This document shows, piece by piece, positions 34,569 to 42,416 of a DNA stretch of 64,000 nt. Within the stretch, counting starts at the first letter, position 1; the number at the start of each line of letters is the position of its first letter. This DNA comes from Kutzneria buriramensis (GTDB lineage Bacteria; Actinomycetota; Actinomycetes; Mycobacteriales; Pseudonocardiaceae): the NCBI RefSeq assembly GCF_003387475.1, contig NZ_QUNO01000002.1, positions 62,001 through 126,000 on the forward strand, written 5' to 3'. A program made the position numbers and the translations under genes. Below the pieces are notes generated by a model. The model did not search any database, had not been told where the DNA came from, and saw nothing but the letters and a program-made list of their open reading frames with translations.

Positions 34569-35318
34569 GTGAAAATATTGTCAGGCCGATATTTTCTGGC
34601 GTTGAGGCCGGTACGGGTCCGCATTGCCGCCGCCGCCGTGCTGGCGATGGCCGGACTGCTCGCCGCGCCGGTGGCCCACGCCGCCCCGGCGACCTCGTGC
34701 AACTCGCCGCACTGCTATTCGATCGGCACGCTCGACCGCACGGACTTCACCGGCATCTACGGCCACTGGCACAGCAACAACATGTATCTCGGCGGATCCG
34801 AATACGAGAACGGCGGCCACATCAACTCCGAGATGTGGCTGGTCACCGCCGAGGGCGGCGCCTCGTGGGTGGAGGAGGGGCTGCGCAACGGGATCGACCC
34901 GGGCGACCCCTGCGGCTGCCAGGCCTACGAGGTGTTCTGGGCCGACCAGGCGCCCGGCGGCACTTTCTCCAGGCATTTCATCGACAACGACACTCCCGAC
35001 GGGTACGACAACGCGTACGAGATTCAGCGTGGGGCCGCCCCCAATCAATGGGATGTCTACTACGACGGCAACCAGGTCGGTGTCAGCGCGGTGACGGGGA
35101 GCTGGACCGGATACGAACAGCAGATCGGCGGCGAGGTGGCGGCCAACGACCTCGGCGCCGCCCACGCGGACTGGTTCCAGATGACCGCCGATTTCCGGGA
35201 CGGCGCCGGGAAATGGTACGTCTCCCGGGGCGGGGCCTCGATCCCGAGTCAGGTCGTCGATTCGGGATTTACCGGTTACTGGGTGGACAGCGACTGGGTA
35301 TGGTGGGTGGGGCACTGA
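34569..35318 (+). CDS. Secreted Trp-rich protein of unknown function
   Basis: A 249-residue exported protein. Signal peptide of about 39 residues ending AHAAPA. The mature domain is rich in Trp, Tyr, Asp and Gly with paired cysteines (SCNSPHC, PCGCQ), suggesting a disulfide-stabilised beta-sandwich. I do not recognise the family. GTG was chosen because GGAGGGGG lies seven bases upstream; an upstream in-frame ATG would bury the signal. It precedes another secreted protein by 31 bases. Confidence 0.75.
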   Translation: MKILSGRYFLALRPVRVRIAAAAVLAMAGLLAAPVAHAAPATSCNSPHCYSIGTLDRTDFTGIYGHWHSNNMYLGGSEYENGGHINSEMWLVTAEGGASWVEEGLRNGIDPGDPCGCQAYEVFWADQAPGGTFSRHFIDNDTPDGYDNAYEIQRGAAPNQWDVYYDGNQVGVSAVTGSWTGYEQQIGGEVAANDLGAAHADWFQMTADFRDGAGKWYVSRGGASIPSQVVDSGFTGYWVDSDWVWWVGH

Positions 35319-35349
35319 TGAGCCGGTCCGCGAGCAAAGGGGGAAACTC

Positions 35350-35892
35350 GTGAACAAGCGATCCAAGCGGATCGGAATCGTGGCCGGCCTCGCCGTGGCC
35401 GCGCTGGGCGTCGGCGGCACCGCGGGCGCGATGATCGCCGGCGGGCCGACCACGCCGATGCCGCCGGCCGGCCCGATGGCGGACAAGCAGCTGGCCGCCT
35501 GCCTCGACGCGCATCGGGCGAGCTGCCCGGACCCCAATCTCCCGCAGCACAGGGGGGTCAAGCCGCAGGCGGCTCAGCCCGCGCAGATGACGCGGGATCA
35601 AGCGGTGGCGGCGGCCCTGGGCAAGGCCGATCCGAAGGCCAAGGCCACGTCGGCGATCACGTCGTCGAACCTTGAGCCGCTGTCGAGCTACGAGAAGGCC
35701 ACCTACAACGGCGCGCACGTCAACGCGGCGCTCGCGCCGTCGACGCAGGTGTGGGTCGTCACCGTGAACGCGGCGCCGAATCCCGCCGAGATCGACACAC
35801 CGCCGGGGCAGAAGCCCAAGGTGTACACGCACTACACGGTGGTCATCGACGCGTCGACGCACCACTGGGTGGAAGAGGACTACCAGCAGTAG
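35350..35892 (+). CDS. Secreted hypothetical protein
   Basis: A 180-residue protein with an N-terminal signal or anchor (KRSKRIGIVAGLAVAALGVGGTAGAMIAG) followed by a Pro/Ala-rich stretch and a ~90-residue domain (TRDQAVAAALG...VWVVTVNAAP...YTVVIDASTHHWVEED) whose shape recalls PepSY-type inhibitor folds. The function is not assignable. GTG is preceded by AAGGGGG. Probably co-transcribed with the upstream secreted protein and ended by a strong hairpin. Confidence 0.72.
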   Translation: MNKRSKRIGIVAGLAVAALGVGGTAGAMIAGGPTTPMPPAGPMADKQLAACLDAHRASCPDPNLPQHRGVKPQAAQPAQMTRDQAVAAALGKADPKAKATSAITSSNLEPLSSYEKATYNGAHVNAALAPSTQVWVVTVNAAPNPAEIDTPPGQKPKVYTHYTVVIDASTHHWVEEDYQQ

Positions 35893-35894
35893 CC

Positions 35895-35931
35895 GTCGGG
35901 CGCCCGACACGGCCCGTGTCGGGCGCCCGAC
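35895..35931 (+). terminator. 17-bp stem hairpin after secreted-protein pair
   Basis: Perfect 17-bp arms (35895-35911 and 35915-35931) with a GCC loop. Each arm is itself a palindrome (GTCGGGCGCCCGAC). It begins three bases after the stop and ends three bases before the -10 box of the LysR gene, so it may also act as a regulatory site. Confidence 0.7.
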
Positions 35932-35934
35932 TTG

Positions 35935-35940
35935 TAAGGT
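35935..35940 (+). promoter_or_regulatory. -10 box, leaderless type (LysR gene)
   Basis: TAAGGT, seven bases before GTG, with no Shine-Dalgarno. The -35 region would fall inside the preceding hairpin. Confidence 0.5.
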
Positions 35941-35947
35941 GAATGCC

Positions 35948-36820
35948 GTGACGGACCTGGGCAGGCCGGCGCTCAACCTGGAACGCGTCCGGAAATTCGT
36001 CGCCGTCGCCGAGGAGTTGCACTTCGGCCGGGCGGCGGAGCGGCTGCACATCGCCCAACCCGTGCTGTCCCGGCAGATCCGCGCGCTGGAACAGGAGCTC
36101 AAGGTCCAGCTCTTCGTGCGCGACCGCCGCCGCACCGAGTTGACCGCGGCCGGCGAGCAGCTTTTGGCCGATGCCCGGCCGCTGCTGGCCGGGGCCGACG
36201 CCCTGCGGCTACGGGTCGGTCGCGCCGCCCGCGGGCAGCACTCGTTCACCGTCGGCTTCATGCCGGGCCTGATCGTGACGGCCGCCGTGCGGGCGCTGTC
36301 CGAGCGGCATCCCGACCTGGCGGTCAACGTCGTGCGCACGAGCTGGGACGACCAGATCGAGGTCGTGCACGACGGCCGCGTCGACGTCTCGTACATCCGG
36401 CTGCCGGTGGACCAGTCGGGACTGACCGTGCGGCCATTGCTGAGCGAGCCTCGCGTCGCCGTGCTGCCGGTCGAACACCGCCTGGCCGGCAAGGAAAGCA
36501 TCGCCATCGCCGACCTCGCCGACGAGCACCTGCTCCAGCATCCCGACGCCGTGCCGGAGTGGCGGGACATCGCCACCGAGCTGCGCGACGGCACCCGGTC
36601 CCCGGTCGGGCCGTTCCACGCCGTCGAGGAGAAGCTGGAGAACGTGGCCACCGGGCGGGGGATCAGCATCCTGCCGCTGTCGACCGCCACCTTCTACACC
36701 CGGCCGGACATCGCGCACGTGCCGGTCCGGGACATTCCGCCGTGCCAGGTCTGCCTCGCCTGGGGCGCCGGCCGCCGCAGCCCGCTGATCCGCGAATTCG
36801 CCGCCCTCGCCGAACTCTGA
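35948..36820 (+). CDS. LysR-family transcriptional regulator
   Basis: A 290-residue LysR-type regulator. The winged helix-turn-helix is LERVRKFVAVAEELHFGRAAERLHIAQPVLSRQIRALEQEL, in the BenM/CatR-like subgroup style. The effector domain follows from residue 90 (FTVGFMPGLIVTAAV). GTG was chosen over an upstream GTG because of the -10 spacing. Its target is unclear; it is co-directional with nothing downstream and ends at a bidirectional terminator. Confidence 0.92.
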   Translation: MTDLGRPALNLERVRKFVAVAEELHFGRAAERLHIAQPVLSRQIRALEQELKVQLFVRDRRRTELTAAGEQLLADARPLLAGADALRLRVGRAARGQHSFTVGFMPGLIVTAAVRALSERHPDLAVNVVRTSWDDQIEVVHDGRVDVSYIRLPVDQSGLTVRPLLSEPRVAVLPVEHRLAGKESIAIADLADEHLLQHPDAVPEWRDIATELRDGTRSPVGPFHAVEEKLENVATGRGISILPLSTATFYTRPDIAHVPVRDIPPCQVCLAWGAGRRSPLIREFAALAEL

Positions 36821-36825
36821 CTTGT

Positions 36826-36878
36826 GCAGGGAAGGACGCCTTACCCTCGTTGACCGCGGGTAAGGCGTCCTTCCCTGC
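36826..36878. terminator. Bidirectional 21-bp stem terminator
   Basis: Perfect 21-bp arms (36826-36846 and 36858-36878; core GGAAGGACGCCTTACCC) with an 11-base loop lie between the convergent LysR and SagB genes, so both can terminate here. I recall similar GGAAGGAC-type stems between genes in other Pseudonocardiaceae. Confidence 0.8.
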
Positions 36879-36884
36879 ATGAGC

Positions 36885-37913
36885 TCAGGTGCCGATCACC
36901 GCGCAGCCGATGGCCAGCTCCGTCGCCGGGTCGCAGCCGATCAGCTCCTCCACCAGCTCGTCCCGGATCGCGGCGGTGAACGTGGTCCGCAGCCCCAGCG
37001 CGGTGGCCAGCAGCGACAGGTTCTGGTTCATGTGGCCGGCGTCGAGTTGCAGCACCCTATAGGTCCGCGGCGAGTCGTGCTTCCACATGTTCCGCCCGAA
37101 CACGCTGGTGTAGAACACGACCAGCCCCGCGCCGGTGACCCACTGCTGGTCGCCGCAGGCCGCGACCAGCTCGGCGTCGCCGACGAGCCCCCCGAGCAGG
37201 GCGAGCTCGTGCGTGCGGCTGTCGTAGTGGTAGATCCCGGGCGGCAGGCCCGCCACGTCCCGCACGACCGGGTACAGCTCGGTGGGATGCCGGCCGCCGC
37301 CCGACGGCGCGGTCTTGAACACTGTGCCGCTGCGCTCCTCCACCCGGACCGTGCCGGCGCTGACCTGGAGCAGCGCGCCGAGCGAGGTCAGTGGCACCGG
37401 GCCGGCGCCGAAGGCCCGGTGGCTGCGGCGCAGGTAGAGCACGTCCAGCAGATCCCGGTGCTGCCACTGGGCTTCCTCCGCCGTCGGCAGCGCGACCCGT
37501 TTGGTGTCACGGAATGTGCTGGCCGGTTCCGGCGGCTCGTGCAGCGCCAGCCGGTCGGCGAAGTCGCGGGCCTGCTCGTCCGAGCTGAGGAAGCGCGTGA
37601 CGCGGGTGGTCCGCGTCGAGTAGTGGTACGCCCGCGCGACCGGCCCCCACCGGCCCCACGCGTGCAGCACCGCCTGCTCCTGGGCGTCGCGCTGCGAGCC
37701 CTCGGCGATCAGGACGTCGTTGGCCAGCAACACGTCCACCCGGTGCCGCAGCCGCTCCGGCACCGAGTCGCGGTCCCGCCAGCGGATGAACCAGCGCAGC
37801 ACCTCGTCGCTGTCGGTGCCCAGCACGTACTGCCGCTGGTCCAGGTAGTCGTCCCAGACGACCTGGCCATCGACGGCGAACACCCCGCCGCAGGCGGAGA
37901 TCCGCAACCGCAT
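36885..37913 (-). CDS. SagB-type (nitroreductase-fold) peptide dehydrogenase
   Basis: A 342-residue FMN-dependent dehydrogenase of the SagB/ThcOx family, which in RiPP pathways oxidises residues of a ribosomal peptide. Residues 1-135 form the family-specific N-terminal part. The nitroreductase fold follows from DVLYLRRSHRAFG, with SGGGRHPTELYPVV (flavin-binding) and LDAGHMNQNLSLLATALGL. The ATG overlaps the stop of a 34-codon gene (TGATG), so the two are translationally coupled. No YcaO cyclodehydratase is near, so azole formation is unlikely. Confidence 0.9.
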   Translation of the reverse strand: MRLRISACGGVFAVDGQVVWDDYLDQRQYVLGTDSDEVLRWFIRWRDRDSVPERLRHRVDVLLANDVLIAEGSQRDAQEQAVLHAWGRWGPVARAYHYSTRTTRVTRFLSSDEQARDFADRLALHEPPEPASTFRDTKRVALPTAEEAQWQHRDLLDVLYLRRSHRAFGAGPVPLTSLGALLQVSAGTVRVEERSGTVFKTAPSGGGRHPTELYPVVRDVAGLPPGIYHYDSRTHELALLGGLVGDAELVAACGDQQWVTGAGLVVFYTSVFGRNMWKHDSPRTYRVLQLDAGHMNQNLSLLATALGLRTTFTAAIRDELVEELIGCDPATELAIGCAVIGT

Positions 37914-38017
37914 CAGGCCGCGTCGAACTCGACGGGCGCGCCCCACGGATCGACCGGATCGTCGTAGCATCCGGCCACCGGGCGCAAGACGGCGGCGGTG
38001 TCCACAAACTCGTCCAT
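37913..38017 (-). CDS. 34-residue peptide, candidate RiPP precursor
   Basis: A 34-codon gene whose product starts MDEFVDTAAV and ends with a GAPVEFDAA tail; the centre has AGCYDDPVDPWG with the only Cys (17), Tyr (18) and Trp (25). It is acidic (seven Asp/Glu) with one Arg and no Lys. Support: the stop overlaps the SagB start (TGATG), and a TAACCT -10 lies seven bases before its ATG, which suits a leaderless transcript. Size and coupling to a SagB oxidase suggest a precursor peptide; that function is inference. Confidence 0.7.
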   Translation of the reverse strand: MDEFVDTAAVLRPVAGCYDDPVDPWGAPVEFDAA

Positions 38018-38024
38018 GTTCGTC

Positions 38025-38030
38025 AGGTTA
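38025..38030 (-). promoter_or_regulatory. -10 box, leaderless type (34-codon gene)
   Basis: TAACCT on the minus strand, seven bases before ATG; no Shine-Dalgarno is present. The same hexamer serves the HxlR and decarboxylase genes. Confidence 0.5.
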
Positions 38031-38100
38031 TCGTCGTACAAAGGGATCCGGCCGGGTCCTGCCGTCCGGACCACGATCAACTGCCCGTTCGACCGGAGGC

Positions 38101-39225
38101 TCAGCCGCTGAGGGAGGGGACGGTGCGGGGCGAGGTGGCGTGGGTCTGGTACCAGACCTGGAAGTCGCGGAGGGCGTCCGGGTGCAGCGACCAGGCGCCG
38201 AGGGCGGGGGAGGGGACGGCGGCCAGCAGGCGGGTGCGGTCGAACGCCTTGGCGCCGGTCAGGTACGACCGGAAGAAGTCGATCTTGCGGTCGAACTCCC
38301 GGTCGGCAGGGGCGAAGCCGGCGTCGGAGTAGGTGTAGTGCGGTCGCGGCAGGCCGACGACGTCGAACATGAGGTCCAGGCCGTCGCCGACGCGGATGCC
38401 GGTCGGATGGGTCAGGTGGAACACGCCGACGTGCCCGGACCGGCTCAGCGACACCGCGTCGGCGGCGACGAGGTCGACGGGCGCCAGGTCGACGGGCGTC
38501 GCCCGGTCGGCCCGCAGCCGCAGCGGCCGGGTGCGCAGCGCGGGGTCGCCGAGCATGGACACCATCCGCTCCAACTGCACCAACTGCCGCTGCACGCCGT
38601 ACATGCCGGAGTGCCCGCCGACCACGGCATGCGTGACGCTGTGCCCGATGACGATGCCGGGCCGCAGGATCCGCGTCCGCAACCCCTCGGCGGCCAGCAC
38701 CAGCCACTCGGCGGCGATCTTGCTTTCCTCGTAGCGGTTGTTGTGCAGGGGATCCGTCCCCGCCTGCTCACGGATCGTCCCATTGCGACGGCCGGCGACG
38801 TAGGCGGTGCTGAAGTGGTTGAACGACCGGCAACCCAGCGCGGTCGCCAGGTCGACGGCGTGCCGCGTGCCGAGCACATTGGTGCGCTGCAAACCTTCCC
38901 GGTGCCGCTCCTCGTAGCGCAGATCGGCCGCGCAGTGCCAGAACTCGGCGGCGCCGGTGGGAAAGTCGGCCGGATCGACGCCGCAACGGGGCAGATCGAC
39001 GTCCGCGGCGACCGCGAGGCACCGATTCCGTATGTCGAAGTCGAGCGCGTCGCCGTGGCCGTAGGCCCGCGCGGCGGCGCCGAGCGCGGCCACGAGGCGG
39101 GTCGAGGCGTCGGTCCGGCCCGGCCGGACCAGGCAGGTCACGGGCGCGTCGGAGCGGCGCAGCAGCTCCAGCACGAGCGCGGACCCGACGAGGCCGGTCG
39201 CTCCGGTGACGACGTGCACGAACAT
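38101..39225 (-). CDS. SDR oxidoreductase, thioester reductase-like (NAD_binding_4)
   Basis: A 374-residue extended SDR of the kind found at the end of carboxylic-acid reductases and NRPS terminal reductases, here stand-alone without a carrier domain. The Rossmann motif is TGATGLVGSALVLELL (residues 7-22), the catalytic Ser is in FNHFSTAYVAG, and YEESK provides the Tyr and Lys. It may reduce a thioester or acyl group to an aldehyde or alcohol. It lies 83 bases upstream of the peptide gene on the same strand. Start uncertain: ATG, or GTG two codons later with AGAGG better spaced. Confidence 0.85.
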   Translation of the reverse strand: MFVHVVTGATGLVGSALVLELLRRSDAPVTCLVRPGRTDASTRLVAALGAAARAYGHGDALDFDIRNRCLAVAADVDLPRCGVDPADFPTGAAEFWHCAADLRYEERHREGLQRTNVLGTRHAVDLATALGCRSFNHFSTAYVAGRRNGTIREQAGTDPLHNNRYEESKIAAEWLVLAAEGLRTRILRPGIVIGHSVTHAVVGGHSGMYGVQRQLVQLERMVSMLGDPALRTRPLRLRADRATPVDLAPVDLVAADAVSLSRSGHVGVFHLTHPTGIRVGDGLDLMFDVVGLPRPHYTYSDAGFAPADREFDRKIDFFRSYLTGAKAFDRTRLLAAVPSPALGAWSLHPDALRDFQVWYQTHATSPRTVPSLSG

Positions 39226-39377
39226 CCTCTTCCCACGGCGGCGGGCAGGCGCCTTCGATGCTAGCCATCCGACCTGGTCGGTTCAGCGGACGTTCGTGCC
39301 GAGTTGGCCAAGCAAACGGGCCAGTTCCCCAATAACGCCAGGGGGATCGTGCGCCACGCCACAGCCGGGCCGGGGCG

Positions 39378-39383
39378 TAGGCT
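39378..39383 (+). promoter_or_regulatory. -10 box, leaderless type (mhuD)
   Basis: TAGGCT, six bases before ATG, no Shine-Dalgarno. Confidence 0.5.
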
Positions 39384-39389
39384 GGCTCC

Positions 39390-39695
39390 ATGGCAGTCGT
39401 GAAGATCAACGCGCTCGAGGTGCCCGAGGCCGCCGGCGAGGAGCTCGAGAAGCGGTTCGCCGCCGGTGCCGCCCGGATGGCCGGGGTGCCCGGTTTCCTC
39501 GGCTTCGAGCTGCTGCGCCCGGTGGCCGGCGAGAGCCGCTACTTCGTCTACAGCCGCTGGGAGTCCGACGAGGCGTTCCAGGCGTGGCAGACGCAGCCGC
39601 GCGGCGACCACGGCGGCGGCCGCCCGCCCGTCTCCACCAGCTCCGGCGTGCTGGAGTTCGAGGTGGCGCTCAGCGTGGGACCGGAACAGGCCTGA
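39390..39695 (+). CDS. mhuD: Heme-degrading monooxygenase, MhuD-like
   Basis: A 101-residue ABM-fold enzyme closely resembling mycobacterial MhuD, which opens heme to release iron (mycobilin products in mycobacteria). Diagnostic residues are present: Asn7 in VVKINALEV, Trp66 in EAFQAWQ and a heme-ligand-type His74 in GDHGGG, next to MhuD His75. FLGFELLRP and SRYFVYSRWESDEAFQAW match the family closely. It probably works as a cytoplasmic dimer. The 3' end overlaps the convergent monooxygenase gene by 26 bases. Confidence 0.9.
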   Translation: MAVVKINALEVPEAAGEELEKRFAAGAARMAGVPGFLGFELLRPVAGESRYFVYSRWESDEAFQAWQTQPRGDHGGGRPPVSTSSGVLEFEVALSVGPEQA

Positions 39696-41409
39696 CGATC
39701 GACTCGTACGCCCGCGTCAGCGCGGCCGCCGGGTCGTCCGGCAGCCGCGCGGCGCGCCAGGCGACGTAGCCGTCCGGACGCACCAGCAGGGCACCTTCCT
39801 CCTCGATCTCCCTTGCCCGCAGCCAATCCCCGTACGCGTCGCGCAGCCCGGCCACCCCGATCCTGACCACCTCGACCGGCAGCGCGGCGGCGGCCCGCAC
39901 CCACGGTTCGCCGGAGATCCCCGTCAGCAGCGTGAACCGACCCTTGCCGACCAGGTCCAGTGTGGACAGTCGGTGGCCGTCCGCGCCGACCAGCCACACG
40001 TGCGGCAGCCGCGCCCCGGGCCGGGTCGTCGGCCGATGGTAGAGCTCCTTGTCGGCGAGGAACACCTCCGCCGGCGAGCCGTCCGGGATCACCGCCGCGG
40101 ACACGTAGCGCTGGTTCATCTCCACGCCGTGCGCGTTGAACTCGTAGTTCTTCAGCTCGATCGCCTCGGTCATCCGCGCCCGCCGCGCCGCCCCGTCCGC
40201 GTCCGGCGCGTCCAGCGCCTTCATGCCCAGCGTGATCGCCTCCTCGTCGCCGCCGCCGGCGATGCCCAGCGTCTCGAAGATCGGCAGGAACTGGTCGCGG
40301 CTCAGGTTGGCCCGGTCCACGATCTGCCGGCCGACGGGCACGCGCTCGGCGCTGTAGCTGTCCAGCAGCGCCGGATCGGCCTCGCCGCGCAGCACCATCG
40401 CCAGCTTCCAGGCCAGGTTGTACGAGTCCTGAACAGACGTGTTGGAGCCCAGCCCGTTCGACGGCGGGTGCCGGTGCACGGCGTCGCCGGCGCAGAAGAC
40501 CCGCCCGGCCGAGTACTCGGTGGCGTAGCTGTGGTTGACCGTCCACAGTGACGTCGACCTGACGTCCACCGCGAGCTCCGGGTCGCCCACCAGGTCCCGC
40601 ACGATCGCGGCGGCGGTGGCGTCGTCGATCTCCGGCGGCGCCTGCTCGATGTCGTATCCCCAGGTGATCAGCCACTGGTGCCACGGCCGGACGCACCGCA
40701 CGAGCCCCATGCCGATGCCGCCGAGCTGCGCACCCGGGCGCATCACCCAGTACAGGATGCTCGGCCGGTGCGCCACGTACCGGCTCAGGTCGGCGTCGAC
40801 GACGATGTTCATGCTGCCCGCCTTGCCGGTGCGGCCGGCGACCGGCAGTCCGACCTGCTCCGCGACGAGGCTGCGGCCGCCGTCGGCGCCGATCAGGTAG
40901 CGGGCCCGGATCCGGTACGTCTCGCCGCGCTGCCGGTCCAGCACGGTGGCCGTCACGCCGTCCGCATCCTGTTCCAGGGACAGGAATTCGGTGTCGAAGC
41001 GGATCTTCGCGCCGCGCTCGGCCGCCCGCCCGATCAGGATCGGCTCCAGGTAGTTCTGCGGTAGGTCGATCATGCCGCACGGGCTGGCGGCGGCGTATTC
41101 GGTCGCGGACGCGTCGCCGGTGCCCCACGTCCGGATGCGGCCGATCTCCTCGCCGGCCAGCGACGTGCACAGCACCGTGTCGCCCATCAGGTGCTGCGGC
41201 GTGCCCTGCGCCTCGGCCTCGGCCTGCACGCCGAGGTCCCGCAGCACCTCCATGGTGCGCTGGTTGGTGATGTGGGCGCGCGGCGTGTTCGCCACCCAGC
41301 CGTACTTGGTCACGAGGGTCGTCCGCACGCCGTAGGTGGCCAGCAGCAGCGCGGCCGAGCCGCCGGCGGGGCCGCTGCCGACGACCAGGACGTCTGTGTC
41401 GTGGGTCAT
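39670..41409 (-). CDS. FAD-dependent aromatic hydroxylase (TfdB/PheA type)
   Basis: A 579-residue class A flavoprotein monooxygenase of the phenol hydroxylase type. FAD-binding TDVLVVGSGPAGGSAALLLATYG, the NAD(P)H/FAD DG-like motif RYLIGADGGRSLVAEQ and the GD motif RVFCAGDAVHRHPPSNGLGSNTSVQDSYNLAWKL are all intact. A thioredoxin-like C-terminal domain spans about 430-579 (VWLVGADGHRLSTLDLVGKGRFTLL). It lies 19 bases downstream of the AraC regulator on the same strand, so likely in its operon. The substrate is unknown; hydroxylated aromatics are expected. Confidence 0.92.
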   Translation of the reverse strand: MTHDTDVLVVGSGPAGGSAALLLATYGVRTTLVTKYGWVANTPRAHITNQRTMEVLRDLGVQAEAEAQGTPQHLMGDTVLCTSLAGEEIGRIRTWGTGDASATEYAAASPCGMIDLPQNYLEPILIGRAAERGAKIRFDTEFLSLEQDADGVTATVLDRQRGETYRIRARYLIGADGGRSLVAEQVGLPVAGRTGKAGSMNIVVDADLSRYVAHRPSILYWVMRPGAQLGGIGMGLVRCVRPWHQWLITWGYDIEQAPPEIDDATAAAIVRDLVGDPELAVDVRSTSLWTVNHSYATEYSAGRVFCAGDAVHRHPPSNGLGSNTSVQDSYNLAWKLAMVLRGEADPALLDSYSAERVPVGRQIVDRANLSRDQFLPIFETLGIAGGGDEEAITLGMKALDAPDADGAARRARMTEAIELKNYEFNAHGVEMNQRYVSAAVIPDGSPAEVFLADKELYHRPTTRPGARLPHVWLVGADGHRLSTLDLVGKGRFTLLTGISGEPWVRAAAALPVEVVRIGVAGLRDAYGDWLRAREIEEEGALLVRPDGYVAWRAARLPDDPAAALTRAYESIVRPVPVPR

Positions 41410-41428
41410 GCGCCGAGTATCGGCCGCC

Positions 41429-42304
41429 TCACAACGCCTTCTCCTGCACGGAATGCGCGCGTCGCTGCACGTTCGAGGCATTCAGCCGGACGGCGCCCGG
41501 AGTCGTGCCCAACCGCGACCGCATCACCCGGGTGAGGTGCTCCTGATGACTGAATCCACATCGGACGGCGATGTCCGCGATCGGCACTGTGCTGGTGCGC
41601 AACAGCCGTTGGGCATGGCGCAGTCGCAGGCCGACCAGATAGCGGTGGGGCGTCTCGCCGGTGCTCGCCTTGAACTGGCGTACGAACTGGCTCACGCTCA
41701 GCGCCGCCGCGCCGGCGAGATCGGTCAGTGGCAACGGTTCCGACAGCCGGTTCTCGATCAGGTCCCGCACCGCGGCCAGCTGCCGGGAGGTCAACCCCGC
41801 GGCCGATGGCGGCTGCCGCCGGCGTGCCAGGTGGCTGGCGAGCAGGGCGGTCAGGTGGTCGACGTACGTGCGAGCCGACGGCTCCCACTCGCGCACGGCC
41901 CCGTCCAGCGCGAGCATCAGCTGCTCCACCAGCGGATCCACCGCGCCGACTTCCTCGGCCAACCGGACACCTTCCTCGCCGAACGCGCTGTCGGCGAGGT
42001 AAGCGTGCACGGTGTTGAGTGAACCGCCCAGTTCAACCGTCAGAGCACGCCCGGCCGGGTGCACGAACAGGCCTCCCACCGGCACCGTATGCGGCCGATC
42101 GCTGCCCCGGCACACCTTCACCGGCCCGTCCAGGTGCAGGATCACCAGGCTGGTCGGCGCCGCGTCGAACGAGGCCCGGTACGCGCGCTCCTGCTGCGTG
42201 GAGACGAAGATCTGGTCCCAGCCCAGGCCCGCGCTGGACCGCCTCGGCCGCACCCACGGCTGGTTCAGGATGCCGTTGGTGTCACGAAGGCCGATTTCGC
42301 GCAC
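41429..42304 (-). CDS. AraC-family transcriptional regulator
   Basis: A 291-residue AraC-type activator. An N-terminal cupin-like effector domain (residues 30-160) is followed by a double helix-turn-helix (about 185-280): LPLTDLAGAAALSVSQFVRQFKASTGETPHRYL and VPIADIAVRCGFSHQEHLTRVMRSRLGTTPGAVR. It probably activates the co-directional hydroxylase gene. GTG start with TACACT seven bases upstream, leaderless type. Confidence 0.92.
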   Translation of the reverse strand: MREIGLRDTNGILNQPWVRPRRSSAGLGWDQIFVSTQQERAYRASFDAAPTSLVILHLDGPVKVCRGSDRPHTVPVGGLFVHPAGRALTVELGGSLNTVHAYLADSAFGEEGVRLAEEVGAVDPLVEQLMLALDGAVREWEPSARTYVDHLTALLASHLARRRQPPSAAGLTSRQLAAVRDLIENRLSEPLPLTDLAGAAALSVSQFVRQFKASTGETPHRYLVGLRLRHAQRLLRTSTVPIADIAVRCGFSHQEHLTRVMRSRLGTTPGAVRLNASNVQRRAHSVQEKAL

Positions 42305-42311
42305 GTCGCCG

Positions 42312-42317
42312 AGTGTA
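42312..42317 (-). promoter_or_regulatory. -10 box, leaderless type (AraC gene)
   Basis: TACACT on the minus strand, seven bases before GTG; no Shine-Dalgarno. Confidence 0.5.
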
Positions 42318-42325
42318 CGACCAGA

Positions 42326-42343
42326 TAGTTGAACTCACAACTA
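42326..42343. promoter_or_regulatory. TAGTTG/CAACTA inverted repeat upstream of AraC gene
   Basis: Six-base arms with a six-base spacer sit about 10 bases upstream of the AraC -10 box and 74 bases before the divergent MBL gene. Candidate regulator site. Confidence 0.45.
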
Positions 42344-42416
42344 GTGGCTGGAATCGATCGGTGGTCAGCCGACAGGCCACTCACGGCGGCTGGATCCGAT
42401 CGCCCACGATCGGGCC

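Noticed and set aside
36885-38017. Classical thiazole/oxazole-modified microcin cluster
   Set aside because: A SagB homologue is present but no YcaO cyclodehydratase, E1-like partner, protease or transporter lies nearby, and the peptide lacks a Ser/Thr/Cys-rich core.
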